A program made the translations under genes and the position numbers. A stretch of 10,612 nt of DNA from Sphingosinicella sp041621755 (GTDB lineage Bacteria > Pseudomonadota > Alphaproteobacteria > Sphingomonadales > Sphingomonadaceae). The stretch is from the NCBI GenBank assembly GCA_041621755.1, contig JBFKAE010000113.1:1-10612 (forward strand), given 5' to 3'. The notes under the pieces were generated by a model. It was not told the origin of the DNA. It was given only the letters and a program-made list of their open reading frames with translations, and ran no database searches. Each line of letters begins with the position of its first letter. Position 1 is the first letter of the stretch. This document shows positions 1 to 5,965 of this stretch, one piece after another.

Positions 1-18
1 CCATTCGACTTCGATCAT
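1..18 (-). CDS. Possible 5' end of a divergent gene, cut by the left edge
   Basis: On the minus strand an ATG lies at 18-16, and six codons (M-I-E-V-E-W) run open to the window edge. A GGAG sits eight bases upstream of this ATG on the same strand, a reasonable ribosome binding site. This would be the first codons of a gene transcribed away from the TonB-dependent receptor, sharing the 376-bp gap with it. Six residues are far too few to name a family. A divergently transcribed regulator would fit the position, but that is a guess. The alternative is that the ATG is chance and the gap continues to the left. Confidence 0.3.
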
Positions 19-71
19 TGTGGAGGCTCCGCTTGTTTGTATGGGCTGCGTTCGGGAGCGACCTAACAGGC

Positions 72-104
72 ACATAAGGCGATGGCAACAGGTGTCCCTT
101 ATGT
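72..104. repeat. 8-bp perfect inverted repeat (ACATAAGG / CCTTATGT)
   Basis: Arms at 72-79 and 97-104 are exact reverse complements, separated by 17 bases. Arm starts lie 25 bp apart, which would place them on nearly the same face of the helix for a dimeric regulator. It could also fold as a hairpin. There is no T-tract, so it is not a typical terminator. Confidence 0.45.
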
Positions 105-146
105 CGATATCGGCTGATCGAAAGACCGTCCGCGTCTGACCACGCA

Positions 147-164
147 GGTCTGTGCTTTCAGACC
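147..164. repeat. 6-bp perfect hairpin (GGTCTG / CAGACC)
   Basis: Arms at 147-152 and 159-164 pair perfectly around a six-base loop (TGCTTT). No run of T follows. It lies between two longer inverted repeats of the same gap. The role is unknown and chance occurrence is possible. Confidence 0.3.
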
Positions 165-170
165 ATAATG

Positions 171-203
171 GACAACCTGTCGCGAGGGTTTGTTGCGGTT
201 GTC
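171..203. repeat. 7-bp perfect inverted repeat (GACAACC / GGTTGTC)
   Basis: Arms at 171-177 and 197-203 are exact reverse complements with a 19-base spacer. Arm starts lie 26 bp apart, similar to the repeat at 72-104 and to the one upstream of ipdA at 4978-5010, although the arm sequences differ. It may be an operator or a weak hairpin. Confidence 0.4.
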
Positions 204-312
204 GGACTAATTCATCTACTAGTATGAAAATAAGTTTATAACATTACAATGGCTTGAATGAATTATTGGCCACGGATGCCCATTTTGGATTGCTGGAATA
301 TCGGTTCCACAA

Positions 313-340
313 TTGTCCTAACTATCTTTTACACTAAAGA
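313..340 (+). promoter_or_regulatory. Weak sigma70-type promoter candidate for the TonB-dependent receptor
   Basis: A TTGTCC hexamer at 313-318 and a TAAAGA hexamer at 335-340 are 16 bp apart. A transcript would start near 347, leaving a leader of about 48 bases with the strong Shine-Dalgarno. Both boxes are imperfect. Another -10-like box (TACAAT, 245-250) has no partner at the right distance. Confidence 0.25.
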
Positions 341-394
341 TGGGGGTGGTTAAATAAGAACAAACCTAAAACATAAATCCAAAAGGAGGGGAGT

Positions 395-2737
395 ATGACG
401 AAATTCACGTCGATCAGCCGAGCTACAAACCGTGCAGGCATATCGAAATTCCAGGCGTCGGCTGCAGCAGGGGCGATGGCTGCGGTCTGGCTGATTTCTG
501 CTCCGGTTCAGGCGCAATCCGCAGAAACGGCAGCACCTGCCGAGGCGACGGACACTTATTCCCAACTCTCCGATATCATTGTTACCGCGCGTAAGCGCGA
601 GGAAAGCGCGCAAAGCACGCCGCTATCGATCAGCGCGATTTCGGATGAACAGCTCAACACTATGAAAATTGTGCAGATTGAAGGGCTGACGCAGCTCGCG
701 CCAAGCTTGCGCGTGACGCAGGCCAGTGGCAGCGGCAACTCTCCTGCGATTTATATTCGCGGTATCGGCACACTTTCGACCGCGCTTTATGTCGAGCCTT
801 CTGTTGGTGTCTATGTTGACGGCGTCTATACGCCACGGCCAAGCGGCAACACATTCGACCTTCCTGATATCTCCAGCATCGAAGTCTTGCGTGGTCCGCA
901 AGGTACGCTTTTTGGTCGGAACACGACCGGTGGTGCGATTTCGCTGACAACCCGCAACCCGACCGAGGAATCGGGCGTAAAGTTCGACGCATCATATGGT
1001 TCGCATGACGAAATCACGGCTTCAAGCGTTCTGCAGCTCGGCCGTATTGGCAATTCGCCATTTATGGTGAAGCTGTCGGCGCAGACCCACTCGCGCGATG
1101 GCTGGGTGGAAACGCCGGGCTATTCGCAGTCGAAATGGGGCGGTGCGCTCAACAGTCAGGGCCTTGGTGCTGCCATCCGCGGCGAATTGGGTGATGTGAC
1201 TGTCGACTTGCGTGGACGCTATAACCACATCGTCTCCCACACGAGTTGGGAGCCGGTCACGGCAACGGCGGTTGGCCGCGCTTATTATCAGGGATCTGCC
1301 GCAGCATTTGGCCCGCCGCCATTCCTGATTGGTGAAGAGGTCCGCGATTTTTCCTATCGCGATCCGCGCACCGATTCCAAATCGACGGTGGAAACCTATG
1401 GCGCGGTGCTGGCGCTTGAATATGAAGCCAGCGATGCCTTCACCATCAAGTCGATCACCGGCTATAACAATATCGATCAGAATCTGAACGGTAACCTTGG
1501 TGGTGGCTGGACCAATGGTTTTGTCCTTAACCCGACTGTGCCCGGGCAGAACATCGAACAAGTGACCTATCACGTTACCAGAGGCAATCCTGGTACGCAG
1601 AAGCAGTGGACGCAGGAGCTTCAGCTGCTTGGCGATCTAGGGGATTTCAACTACTTGGTTGGTCTCTATTATTACAACGAAAAAGTCACGGAAACGATCG
1701 ACACGCTCCTCTATATTCCGCTCTCGCCGAGTGCGGCTTTGAGGCTGGACCGGGTGACGAGCTATGCGGTTGATTCTGAATCGATTGCCGGTTTTGCGCA
1801 GATCGGGTGGAAGCCTTCTGCTGCAGATGGCAAGCTCGAAATTGTTGGTGGCATCCGTTATACGCGTGATGACAAGTCGCTCGATAACACCTCGACCGCG
1901 ACGACATTCTCCACCAGCACCACAACCCAAGTGCGTAGCGATGATTGGGATAATCTTGGCTGGATGGGGTCGGTCAGTTATCAGGCTTCGGATGATGTAT
2001 TGGTCTATGCCCGTGCGGCGTCGGCATACCGGTCGGGCGGTTACAATGCACCTTCAGTTGGCGCGGATCCATTTGATCCCGAAACAGCGACAAGTTATGA
2101 ACTTGGCCTGAAATCCCAGTTTCTGGATAATCGTGCACGTTTGAACGTAGCCCTCTACCAGACCGATTATGACGACCTGCAGGTCAACGGTTATAATCTC
2201 AACACCAACACCAATGCGCTGACGAATGCCGGTAAAGCCCGTTATCGTGGGTTTGAAGTTGAAGGTCAGGCAGTGCTGGGTGACCTGCGCATTGACGGTA
2301 ATGTCGGCTACGTCGATCCGAAGTATAAGGAATACATCCTTGGCGTCGGTGGCGTTCCGACCAACGTTGCAGATACTGCCCGTTTCGCCAATGTGCCAAA
2401 ATGGACATATCATATTGGCGCGCAGTATCAGATCGACGCGGGCGAGACCGGAAAGTTCACCTTGCGTGGTGACTATTCGGGTCAGGGCACTGCACCGACC
2501 TATACGACACAGGCAGCAAACACGACCACCATTCCGCTCTATGGCAAGCATGAAAATGTCAGTGCGCGCCTGATGTGGGAAGGTGATCTTGGCGGACGTC
2601 GTGTGACGGCGCAGGTCTTTGGTGAAAACCTTACGGACAATCGTCCGGCGACCTTCGTGATCGACTTCGGCAACCTCATGACCGCGTCCTATAACCGTCC
2701 ACGGCGCTATGGCGTTGCGCTCGGGTTTGAATTCTAG
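395..2737 (+). CDS. TonB-dependent outer-membrane receptor
   Basis: A 780-residue receptor for energised uptake across the outer membrane. The ATG at 395 follows a strong Shine-Dalgarno (AAGGAGGGG, 383-391). Residues 1-40 form a signal peptide with basic residues, a small-residue core and a V-Q-A end before Q41. A TonB-box-like segment (DIIVTARKRE, about 60-69) leads into the plug, with the plug signatures R-G-I-G near 122 and S-I-E-V-L-R-G-P-Q-G at 161-170. The rest (about 230-780) has the alternating aromatic strands of a 22-strand barrel and ends in phenylalanine, as expected for an outer-membrane barrel. Length is normal and the frame is intact. No N-terminal signalling domain of the FecA type is seen between the signal peptide and TonB box. 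It is separated from the downstream genes by an intrinsic terminator. A sterol or bile-acid substrate is plausible from the neighbouring steroid genes but is inference; siderophore or glycan uptake cannot be excluded. Confidence 0.93.
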   Translation: MTKFTSISRATNRAGISKFQASAAAGAMAAVWLISAPVQAQSAETAAPAEATDTYSQLSDIIVTARKREESAQSTPLSISAISDEQLNTMKIVQIEGLTQLAPSLRVTQASGSGNSPAIYIRGIGTLSTALYVEPSVGVYVDGVYTPRPSGNTFDLPDISSIEVLRGPQGTLFGRNTTGGAISLTTRNPTEESGVKFDASYGSHDEITASSVLQLGRIGNSPFMVKLSAQTHSRDGWVETPGYSQSKWGGALNSQGLGAAIRGELGDVTVDLRGRYNHIVSHTSWEPVTATAVGRAYYQGSAAAFGPPPFLIGEEVRDFSYRDPRTDSKSTVETYGAVLALEYEASDAFTIKSITGYNNIDQNLNGNLGGGWTNGFVLNPTVPGQNIEQVTYHVTRGNPGTQKQWTQELQLLGDLGDFNYLVGLYYYNEKVTETIDTLLYIPLSPSAALRLDRVTSYAVDSESIAGFAQIGWKPSAADGKLEIVGGIRYTRDDKSLDNTSTATTFSTSTTTQVRSDDWDNLGWMGSVSYQASDDVLVYARAASAYRSGGYNAPSVGADPFDPETATSYELGLKSQFLDNRARLNVALYQTDYDDLQVNGYNLNTNTNALTNAGKARYRGFEVEGQAVLGDLRIDGNVGYVDPKYKEYILGVGGVPTNVADTARFANVPKWTYHIGAQYQIDAGETGKFTLRGDYSGQGTAPTYTTQAANTTTIPLYGKHENVSARLMWEGDLGGRRVTAQVFGENLTDNRPATFVIDFGNLMTASYNRPRRYGVALGFEF

Positions 2738-2759
2738 ACCTCGGATAAACCGTGTAATG

Positions 2760-2795
2760 AAGGGGGTGGTTTGGAGACAATCCACCCCTTTTTTT
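2760..2795 (+). terminator. Strong rho-independent terminator after the receptor gene
   Basis: The stem pairs GGGGTGG (2763-2769) with CCACCCC (2782-2788), extended by one G-T and two A-T pairs (2760-2762 with 2789-2791). Inside, after a T-T mismatch, TTG (2771-2773) pairs with CAA (2778-2780) and closes a GAGA tetraloop of GNRA type. Seven T residues follow (2789-2795). It lies 22 bases after the receptor stop codon. Confidence 0.9.
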
Positions 2796-2816
2796 GTCTG
2801 AAAAAGAGTAAGAAAA

Positions 2817-3596
2817 TTGAAGAGCTTAGAACAACTTTCCCGCCTTGACGGTAAAATTGCCATTGTTACCGGCGCGGCATCGGGAATTGGACGGGCGGTC
2901 GCAGCGCATCTGCATGCCGCAGGCGCGCAATTGATCCTGATGGATATTTCGGCAGAGGGTCTTGCCGAAACCGCTTCTGCGCTTGTCGGCAGTCGTGTTG
3001 TCGCCGCCGACATTGCCGATTGGGATGCGCTGGCGGACGCGGTCACTTTGGCACTTGCCGGAGATACGCCCGATATATTGGTGAACGCCGCCGGAATATT
3101 CCCGTCATGCGCGACGCTCGATATTGAAGAAGCGCAATGGGATCGGCTGCTGGATATCAATTTGAAGGGCACGGTGCGCCTGTCACAGATTGTAGGCGCG
3201 ACGATGCGCGAGGGCGGGCGCGGTGGCGCCATCGTCAATATTGGATCGATTCAAGGTCATCGTCCGACGACCGGGAAACTGGCTTATGCCGCTTCGAAAG
3301 CCGCTGTTGAGAATGTCACCAAGGTGATGGCGCGTGAATTCAGCGCTTTTGGTGTTCGCGTGAACGCCGTTTCCCCCGGACCGGTGCTGACCGAAGCTGC
3401 GCGTGCGCGCATTGCGGAAATCACGCAACTTCCCGAAGCTGAGCGGCCAAAGGGACGGATGCCTGATATGCTGCCTGTCGGGCGTTTTGGCGAACCCGAT
3501 GATATCGCCCGGATTGTGCATTTTCTGGCGAGCCCAGCAGCGGCTTTTGTGACGGGCGCGATATGGGTGGCCGACGGTGGTGCGACGCTCGATTGA
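2817..3596 (+). CDS. Short-chain dehydrogenase/reductase (SDR)
   Basis: A classical 259-residue NAD(P)-dependent oxidoreductase, usual length for the family. It has the cofactor motif T-G-A-A-S-G-I-G (18-25), N-A-A-G (90-93), N115, catalytic S144, Y157 and K161 (Y-A-A-S-K), and the P-G motif after strand 6 (187-188). D43 at the end of the second strand suggests NAD(H) over NADP(H). The start must be the TTG at 2817: no ATG or GTG lies before the Rossmann glycines, and a weak AAAGAG sits eight bases upstream. It begins only 21 bases after the receptor terminator's T-tract. The substrate is not readable. Near ipd genes it could be a hydroxysteroid dehydrogenase or fill the role of the IpdF/ScdG hydroxyl-oxidising step, but I do not see a specific match to Mycobacterium IpdF. 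Confidence 0.88.
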   Translation: MKSLEQLSRLDGKIAIVTGAASGIGRAVAAHLHAAGAQLILMDISAEGLAETASALVGSRVVAADIADWDALADAVTLALAGDTPDILVNAAGIFPSCATLDIEEAQWDRLLDINLKGTVRLSQIVGATMREGGRGGAIVNIGSIQGHRPTTGKLAYAASKAAVENVTKVMAREFSAFGVRVNAVSPGPVLTEAARARIAEITQLPEAERPKGRMPDMLPVGRFGEPDDIARIVHFLASPAAAFVTGAIWVADGGATLD

Positions 3597-3608
3597 TCAA
3601 AAGCGATT

Positions 3609-3630
3609 GCTGCATCGTCAATGATGCAGC
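3609..3630. terminator. Perfect 8-bp hairpin after the SDR gene, weak terminator candidate
   Basis: GCTGCATC (3609-3616) and GATGCAGC (3623-3630) pair perfectly around a six-base loop, 12 bases after the SDR stop codon. Only three T residues follow. It may be a weak terminator, a transcript-end stabiliser, or the boundary between the SDR and MFS transcripts. Confidence 0.45.
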
Positions 3631-3667
3631 TTTGGCAAGGCCGGGATGCCGTATCTCGAACGGGCAA

Positions 3668-3697
3668 TTGGCGTCGGTGATGCTAGTCTGAGATAAT
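3668..3697 (+). promoter_or_regulatory. Promoter candidate for the MFS transporter gene
   Basis: TTGGCG at 3668-3673 and GATAAT at 3692-3697 (five of six matches to TATAAT) are 18 bp apart. A start near 3704 would give a very short leader that includes most of the Shine-Dalgarno at 3704-3712. The preceding hairpin makes a separate start for this gene plausible. Confidence 0.35.
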
Positions 3698-3717
3698 AAA
3701 ATTGAGGGAGAGTGATA

Positions 3718-4944
3718 ATGGCAAGCCTGTCGGCCCCAGTAGATGAAGATCCGGCTGAATCACCGGCAAAGCAATTGGCTCCCTGGCGCCGCTATCTGGT
3801 CATTCTCTTCCTGCTGACGGGTGGCATCAAATCGTCGCTCGCCTTTACCACAGTCGTTCCAGCGCTACAGCTGATCGCGGAAGAATTCAGCGGCTCGGCA
3901 GATGCGGTTTTGAGCGCGCAATTCCTTGTCACGCTCGCGCCGATCGGCATGGCCATCGCGGGGCTTCTGGCCGGTGTGCTGGTCACAACGACAAATTTGC
4001 GCGGCATGATGTTCCTCAGCCTTGGCGTTTGTACGGTGGCCGGGTTGATGCAATTGGTGCTGGCCAATTATTTCATGTTGCTCGGCAGCCGTTTCATTCT
4101 TGGCTTCAGCGCGGTGATTGCCGATGTCGCAATGACCAGCATATTGGCGGCCCAGTTTACCGGAACGATGCGATCAAAGCTGATCGGCTATCGCCACGCC
4201 ATATCGTCAATTGGCACGGTGTCGACGATGTTGCTCGGCGGTTGGCTGGCACAGCATTTTGGTTGGCGTGCGCCAGCGTGGATGTTCCTGTTTCCTGGCC
4301 TGCTGCTCATCATTGCGGTTGCGGCCTTTCACAAGCCGATTGTCATTGAGCGTCCCACAGCGCCCGAAGAGCGCTTTTCGGTGTGGCAGCTTTGGCCCTT
4401 GTTTCTGCTGTCGCTGATCATGTCGATTGGCCACACAATGCCATCGTTCCAGATGCCGTTTCTACTGAAGGACAACGGTATTACGAGTGCCGTTCTGGTG
4501 TCGCGTGTGCCAGCCTTGAGTGCAGGTGTGTCGATCACCGCGGCCTTTGCCTTCGGCCTTGTTTATGCGCGGTTTGGCGTTTGGACGCTGGTCATGGCGG
4601 CAGTGTTGATGGGTGTTGGATTTGTCGGGGCCGGGTTCGCGACATCCTATGAAATGATACTGGGTTTTGTCGTGATCGAAGGCATTGGCGCGGGTTGGAC
4701 GATGCCGTTCTTCTTGATGCGGGTGCTCGACAAGGTTGACGAAGTGCAACGCAATTACGCGATCGGACTCGTCTCCACCTCGCTGTTCCTCGGACATTTC
4801 CTCAATCCGATTGTGACCGCGCCCGTGCGGCTGAATTATGGGATTCATGCGACCTTCATCACCGTCGGGCTGGCGCTTATCTTTGTCGCCACACTGATCG
4901 GTCTCTGGTCAGTCGTATTCCGCAATTCGAAACGCGCAATATAG
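3718..4944 (+). CDS. Major facilitator superfamily (MFS) transporter
   Basis: An inner-membrane secondary transporter of 408 residues with about twelve hydrophobic helices: roughly 26-45, 65-92, 97-116, 119-142, 155-180, 186-204, then after a short central loop 223-245, 258-282, 287-306, 311-335, 347-368 and 377-400. The fourth helix carries the R-x-x-x-G pattern (R125, G129). The loop between helices 2 and 3, where motif A normally sits, is degenerate (around 85-96, T-T-T-N-L-R), so the usual G-x-L-a-D-r-x-G-r signature is not recognisable. I chose the ATG at 3718 over the in-frame GTG at 3712: the Shine-Dalgarno AGGGAG (3705-3710) is seven bases from the ATG but only one from the GTG. Its place between an SDR and the ipd genes suggests import of a steroid or steroid-derived acid, or export of an intermediate. 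Neither can be read from the sequence. Confidence 0.88.
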   Translation: MASLSAPVDEDPAESPAKQLAPWRRYLVILFLLTGGIKSSLAFTTVVPALQLIAEEFSGSADAVLSAQFLVTLAPIGMAIAGLLAGVLVTTTNLRGMMFLSLGVCTVAGLMQLVLANYFMLLGSRFILGFSAVIADVAMTSILAAQFTGTMRSKLIGYRHAISSIGTVSTMLLGGWLAQHFGWRAPAWMFLFPGLLLIIAVAAFHKPIVIERPTAPEERFSVWQLWPLFLLSLIMSIGHTMPSFQMPFLLKDNGITSAVLVSRVPALSAGVSITAAFAFGLVYARFGVWTLVMAAVLMGVGFVGAGFATSYEMILGFVVIEGIGAGWTMPFFLMRVLDKVDEVQRNYAIGLVSTSLFLGHFLNPIVTAPVRLNYGIHATFITVGLALIFVATLIGLWSVVFRNSKRAI

Positions 4945-4967
4945 GAGAAAAGCGCAAGCGGAGGCCA

Positions 4968-4996
4968 TTGACAGACCCATCTATTGTTGCAATCAT
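4968..4996 (+). promoter_or_regulatory. Promoter candidate for the ipd operon
   Basis: A perfect TTGACA (4968-4973) is followed after exactly 17 bp by AATCAT (4991-4996), which matches four of six -10 positions. A transcript would start near 5003 with a leader of about 80 bases before ipdA. An inverted repeat (4978-5010) overlaps the spacer and start region, so the promoter could be repressible. Confidence 0.5.
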
Positions 4997-5010
4997 ATAA
5001 AGGATAGATG
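4978..5010. promoter_or_regulatory. Inverted repeat overlapping the ipd promoter, possible operator
   Basis: CATCTAT (4978-4984) and ATAGATG (5004-5010) are exact reverse complements separated by 19 bases, with arm starts 26 bp apart. A smaller nested repeat, ATTG-TTG-CAAT (4983-4993), lies between them. Together they straddle the -10 region. This is the expected place for a repressor such as a TetR-family regulator, but I do not recognise a KstR2-type motif (CAAG/CTTG half-sites). Confidence 0.4.
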
Positions 5011-5013
5011 AGA

Positions 5014-5064
5014 GTGTCTGATAAAGGCTGACGGTCCGACACATTGTCCGTCGCTGATCCGGAT
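5014..5064 (+). other. Leader of ipdA with alternative short stems
   Basis: GTGTC (5014-5018) can pair with GACAC (5038-5042), and GACGG (5030-5034) with CCGTC (5048-5052). The two stems interleave, so they could form a pseudoknot-like fold or exclude each other. ATCCGGAT (5057-5064) is a perfect palindrome. ipdA lacks a good Shine-Dalgarno. Five-base stems are easily found by chance. Confidence 0.2.
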
Positions 5065-5081
5065 TTACAGAAAGTATTCGT

Positions 5082-5951
5082 ATGCTTGACAAGAAACTAT
5101 CGATCGATGCCATTGTCGGAGAACTCCGCGACGGCATGACGATCGCCATTGGCGGATGGGCGACACGGCGCAAGCCGATGGCGCTGGTCCGTGCAATCGC
5201 GCGGTCGGATCTGAAGGATATGACTATCATTGCTTATGGCGGGCCGGACGTCGGCATGCTTGCCAGCAGTGGTAAAATCGGGCGCCTGATTTTTGCGTTC
5301 GTGTCGATGGACCACATTCCTATTGAGCCGCATTTCAAACAGGCGCGTCAGTCTGGTCTTGATGTTTGGGAACTTGACGAGGGGATGCTGCATTGGGGGC
5401 TGCGCGCCGCCGCAATGCGATTGCCATTCCTGCCAACAAGGGTGGGTATTGGCACCGCCATTGCCGAAAATCCACGCCTTCGCATGATTACCAGTCCGTA
5501 TGAGGACAGCGAAAAACTGATCGCGATGCCGGCAATCCGCCCGGATGTCGCGCTGTTGCATGTGCATCGTGCCGATGAAAAGGGCAATGTGCTTACGTTG
5601 TCGACCGATCCGTTTTTCGACGAGTTGATGGCACGCGCAGCGACACGTACCTTTGTGACGACAGAAAAACTGGTTTCGACGGCAGAGCTTGATCTGCCTG
5701 CCAATGCGCGTTTCCATCTGGTCGAGCGGAGTCTGATCACCGGCGTTGCCGAGGCACCGCTGGGCGCGCATCCGACGAGCGCCGCGCCTGACTATCAACT
5801 CGACCTTGCACATCTGAAGACCTACGCGGCTGCCGCTGGCGAGGGCTGGGACGATTACAAGCGCGATTATGTCGATCTTGCCGAAGCTGATTACCAGCAG
5901 GCAGTCGGTGGCGCGGATGCCATTCGCGCAATTTCTGCGCCGGTTTATTAA
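5082..5951 (+). CDS. ipdA: IpdA, alpha subunit of the COCHEA-CoA ring-opening hydrolase (CoA-transferase fold)
   Basis: One half of IpdAB, which opens the last steroid-derived ring by hydrolysing COCHEA-CoA in the cytoplasm. The 289 residues have the class I CoA-transferase alpha-subunit fold. From memory they align closely with M. tuberculosis Rv3551: shared blocks are G-G-W-x-x-R-R-K-P-M-A (24-34) and V-R-A-I-x-R-S (36-42), then D-E-G-M-L (99-103), R-L-P-F-L-P (113-118), the T-S-P-Y segment and, near the C terminus, A-P-D-Y. Published work on IpdAB implicates an alpha-subunit glutamate in catalysis; E100 in D-E-G-M is my candidate for it. The start is supported by the conserved N terminus (M-L-D-K-K), although only a poor AGAAAG lies upstream. 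It is the first gene of a six-gene run; ipdB follows 14 bases after its stop. A generic 3-oxoacid CoA-transferase is the alternative, and the R-R-K-P and D-E-G-M blocks argue against it. Confidence 0.9.
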   Translation: MLDKKLSIDAIVGELRDGMTIAIGGWATRRKPMALVRAIARSDLKDMTIIAYGGPDVGMLASSGKIGRLIFAFVSMDHIPIEPHFKQARQSGLDVWELDEGMLHWGLRAAAMRLPFLPTRVGIGTAIAENPRLRMITSPYEDSEKLIAMPAIRPDVALLHVHRADEKGNVLTLSTDPFFDELMARAATRTFVTTEKLVSTAELDLPANARFHLVERSLITGVAEAPLGAHPTSAAPDYQLDLAHLKTYAAAAGEGWDDYKRDYVDLAEADYQQAVGGADAIRAISAPVY

Positions 5952-5965
5952 GGGGAGGGGCGCTG

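Larger units (their letters stand above)
19..394. other. Gene-free upstream region of the TonB-dependent receptor
   Basis: No convincing coding frame is seen on either strand here. The left half (about 19-205) is mixed in composition and holds three perfect inverted repeats, listed separately. The right half (about 206-394) is clearly AT-richer and holds promoter-like hexamers and the receptor's ribosome binding site. The layout fits a regulatory region, possibly shared with a divergent gene at the left edge. Confidence 0.6.

Noticed and set aside
342..351. Ten-base match GGGGGTGGTT shared with the terminator stem at 2762-2771
   Set aside because: The two copies have different roles and flanks, and the sequence is of low complexity, so chance is the simplest explanation.
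2054..3238. 394-codon minus-strand open frame across the end of the receptor gene and the SDR gene
   Set aside because: It runs antisense through two well-supported genes and through the terminator between them. Its translation shows no domain, and it is explained by codon bias of the forward genes.
3712..3717. GTG at 3712 as the MFS start
   Set aside because: The Shine-Dalgarno at 3705-3710 is only one base away, too close. The ATG at 3718 is at normal spacing.
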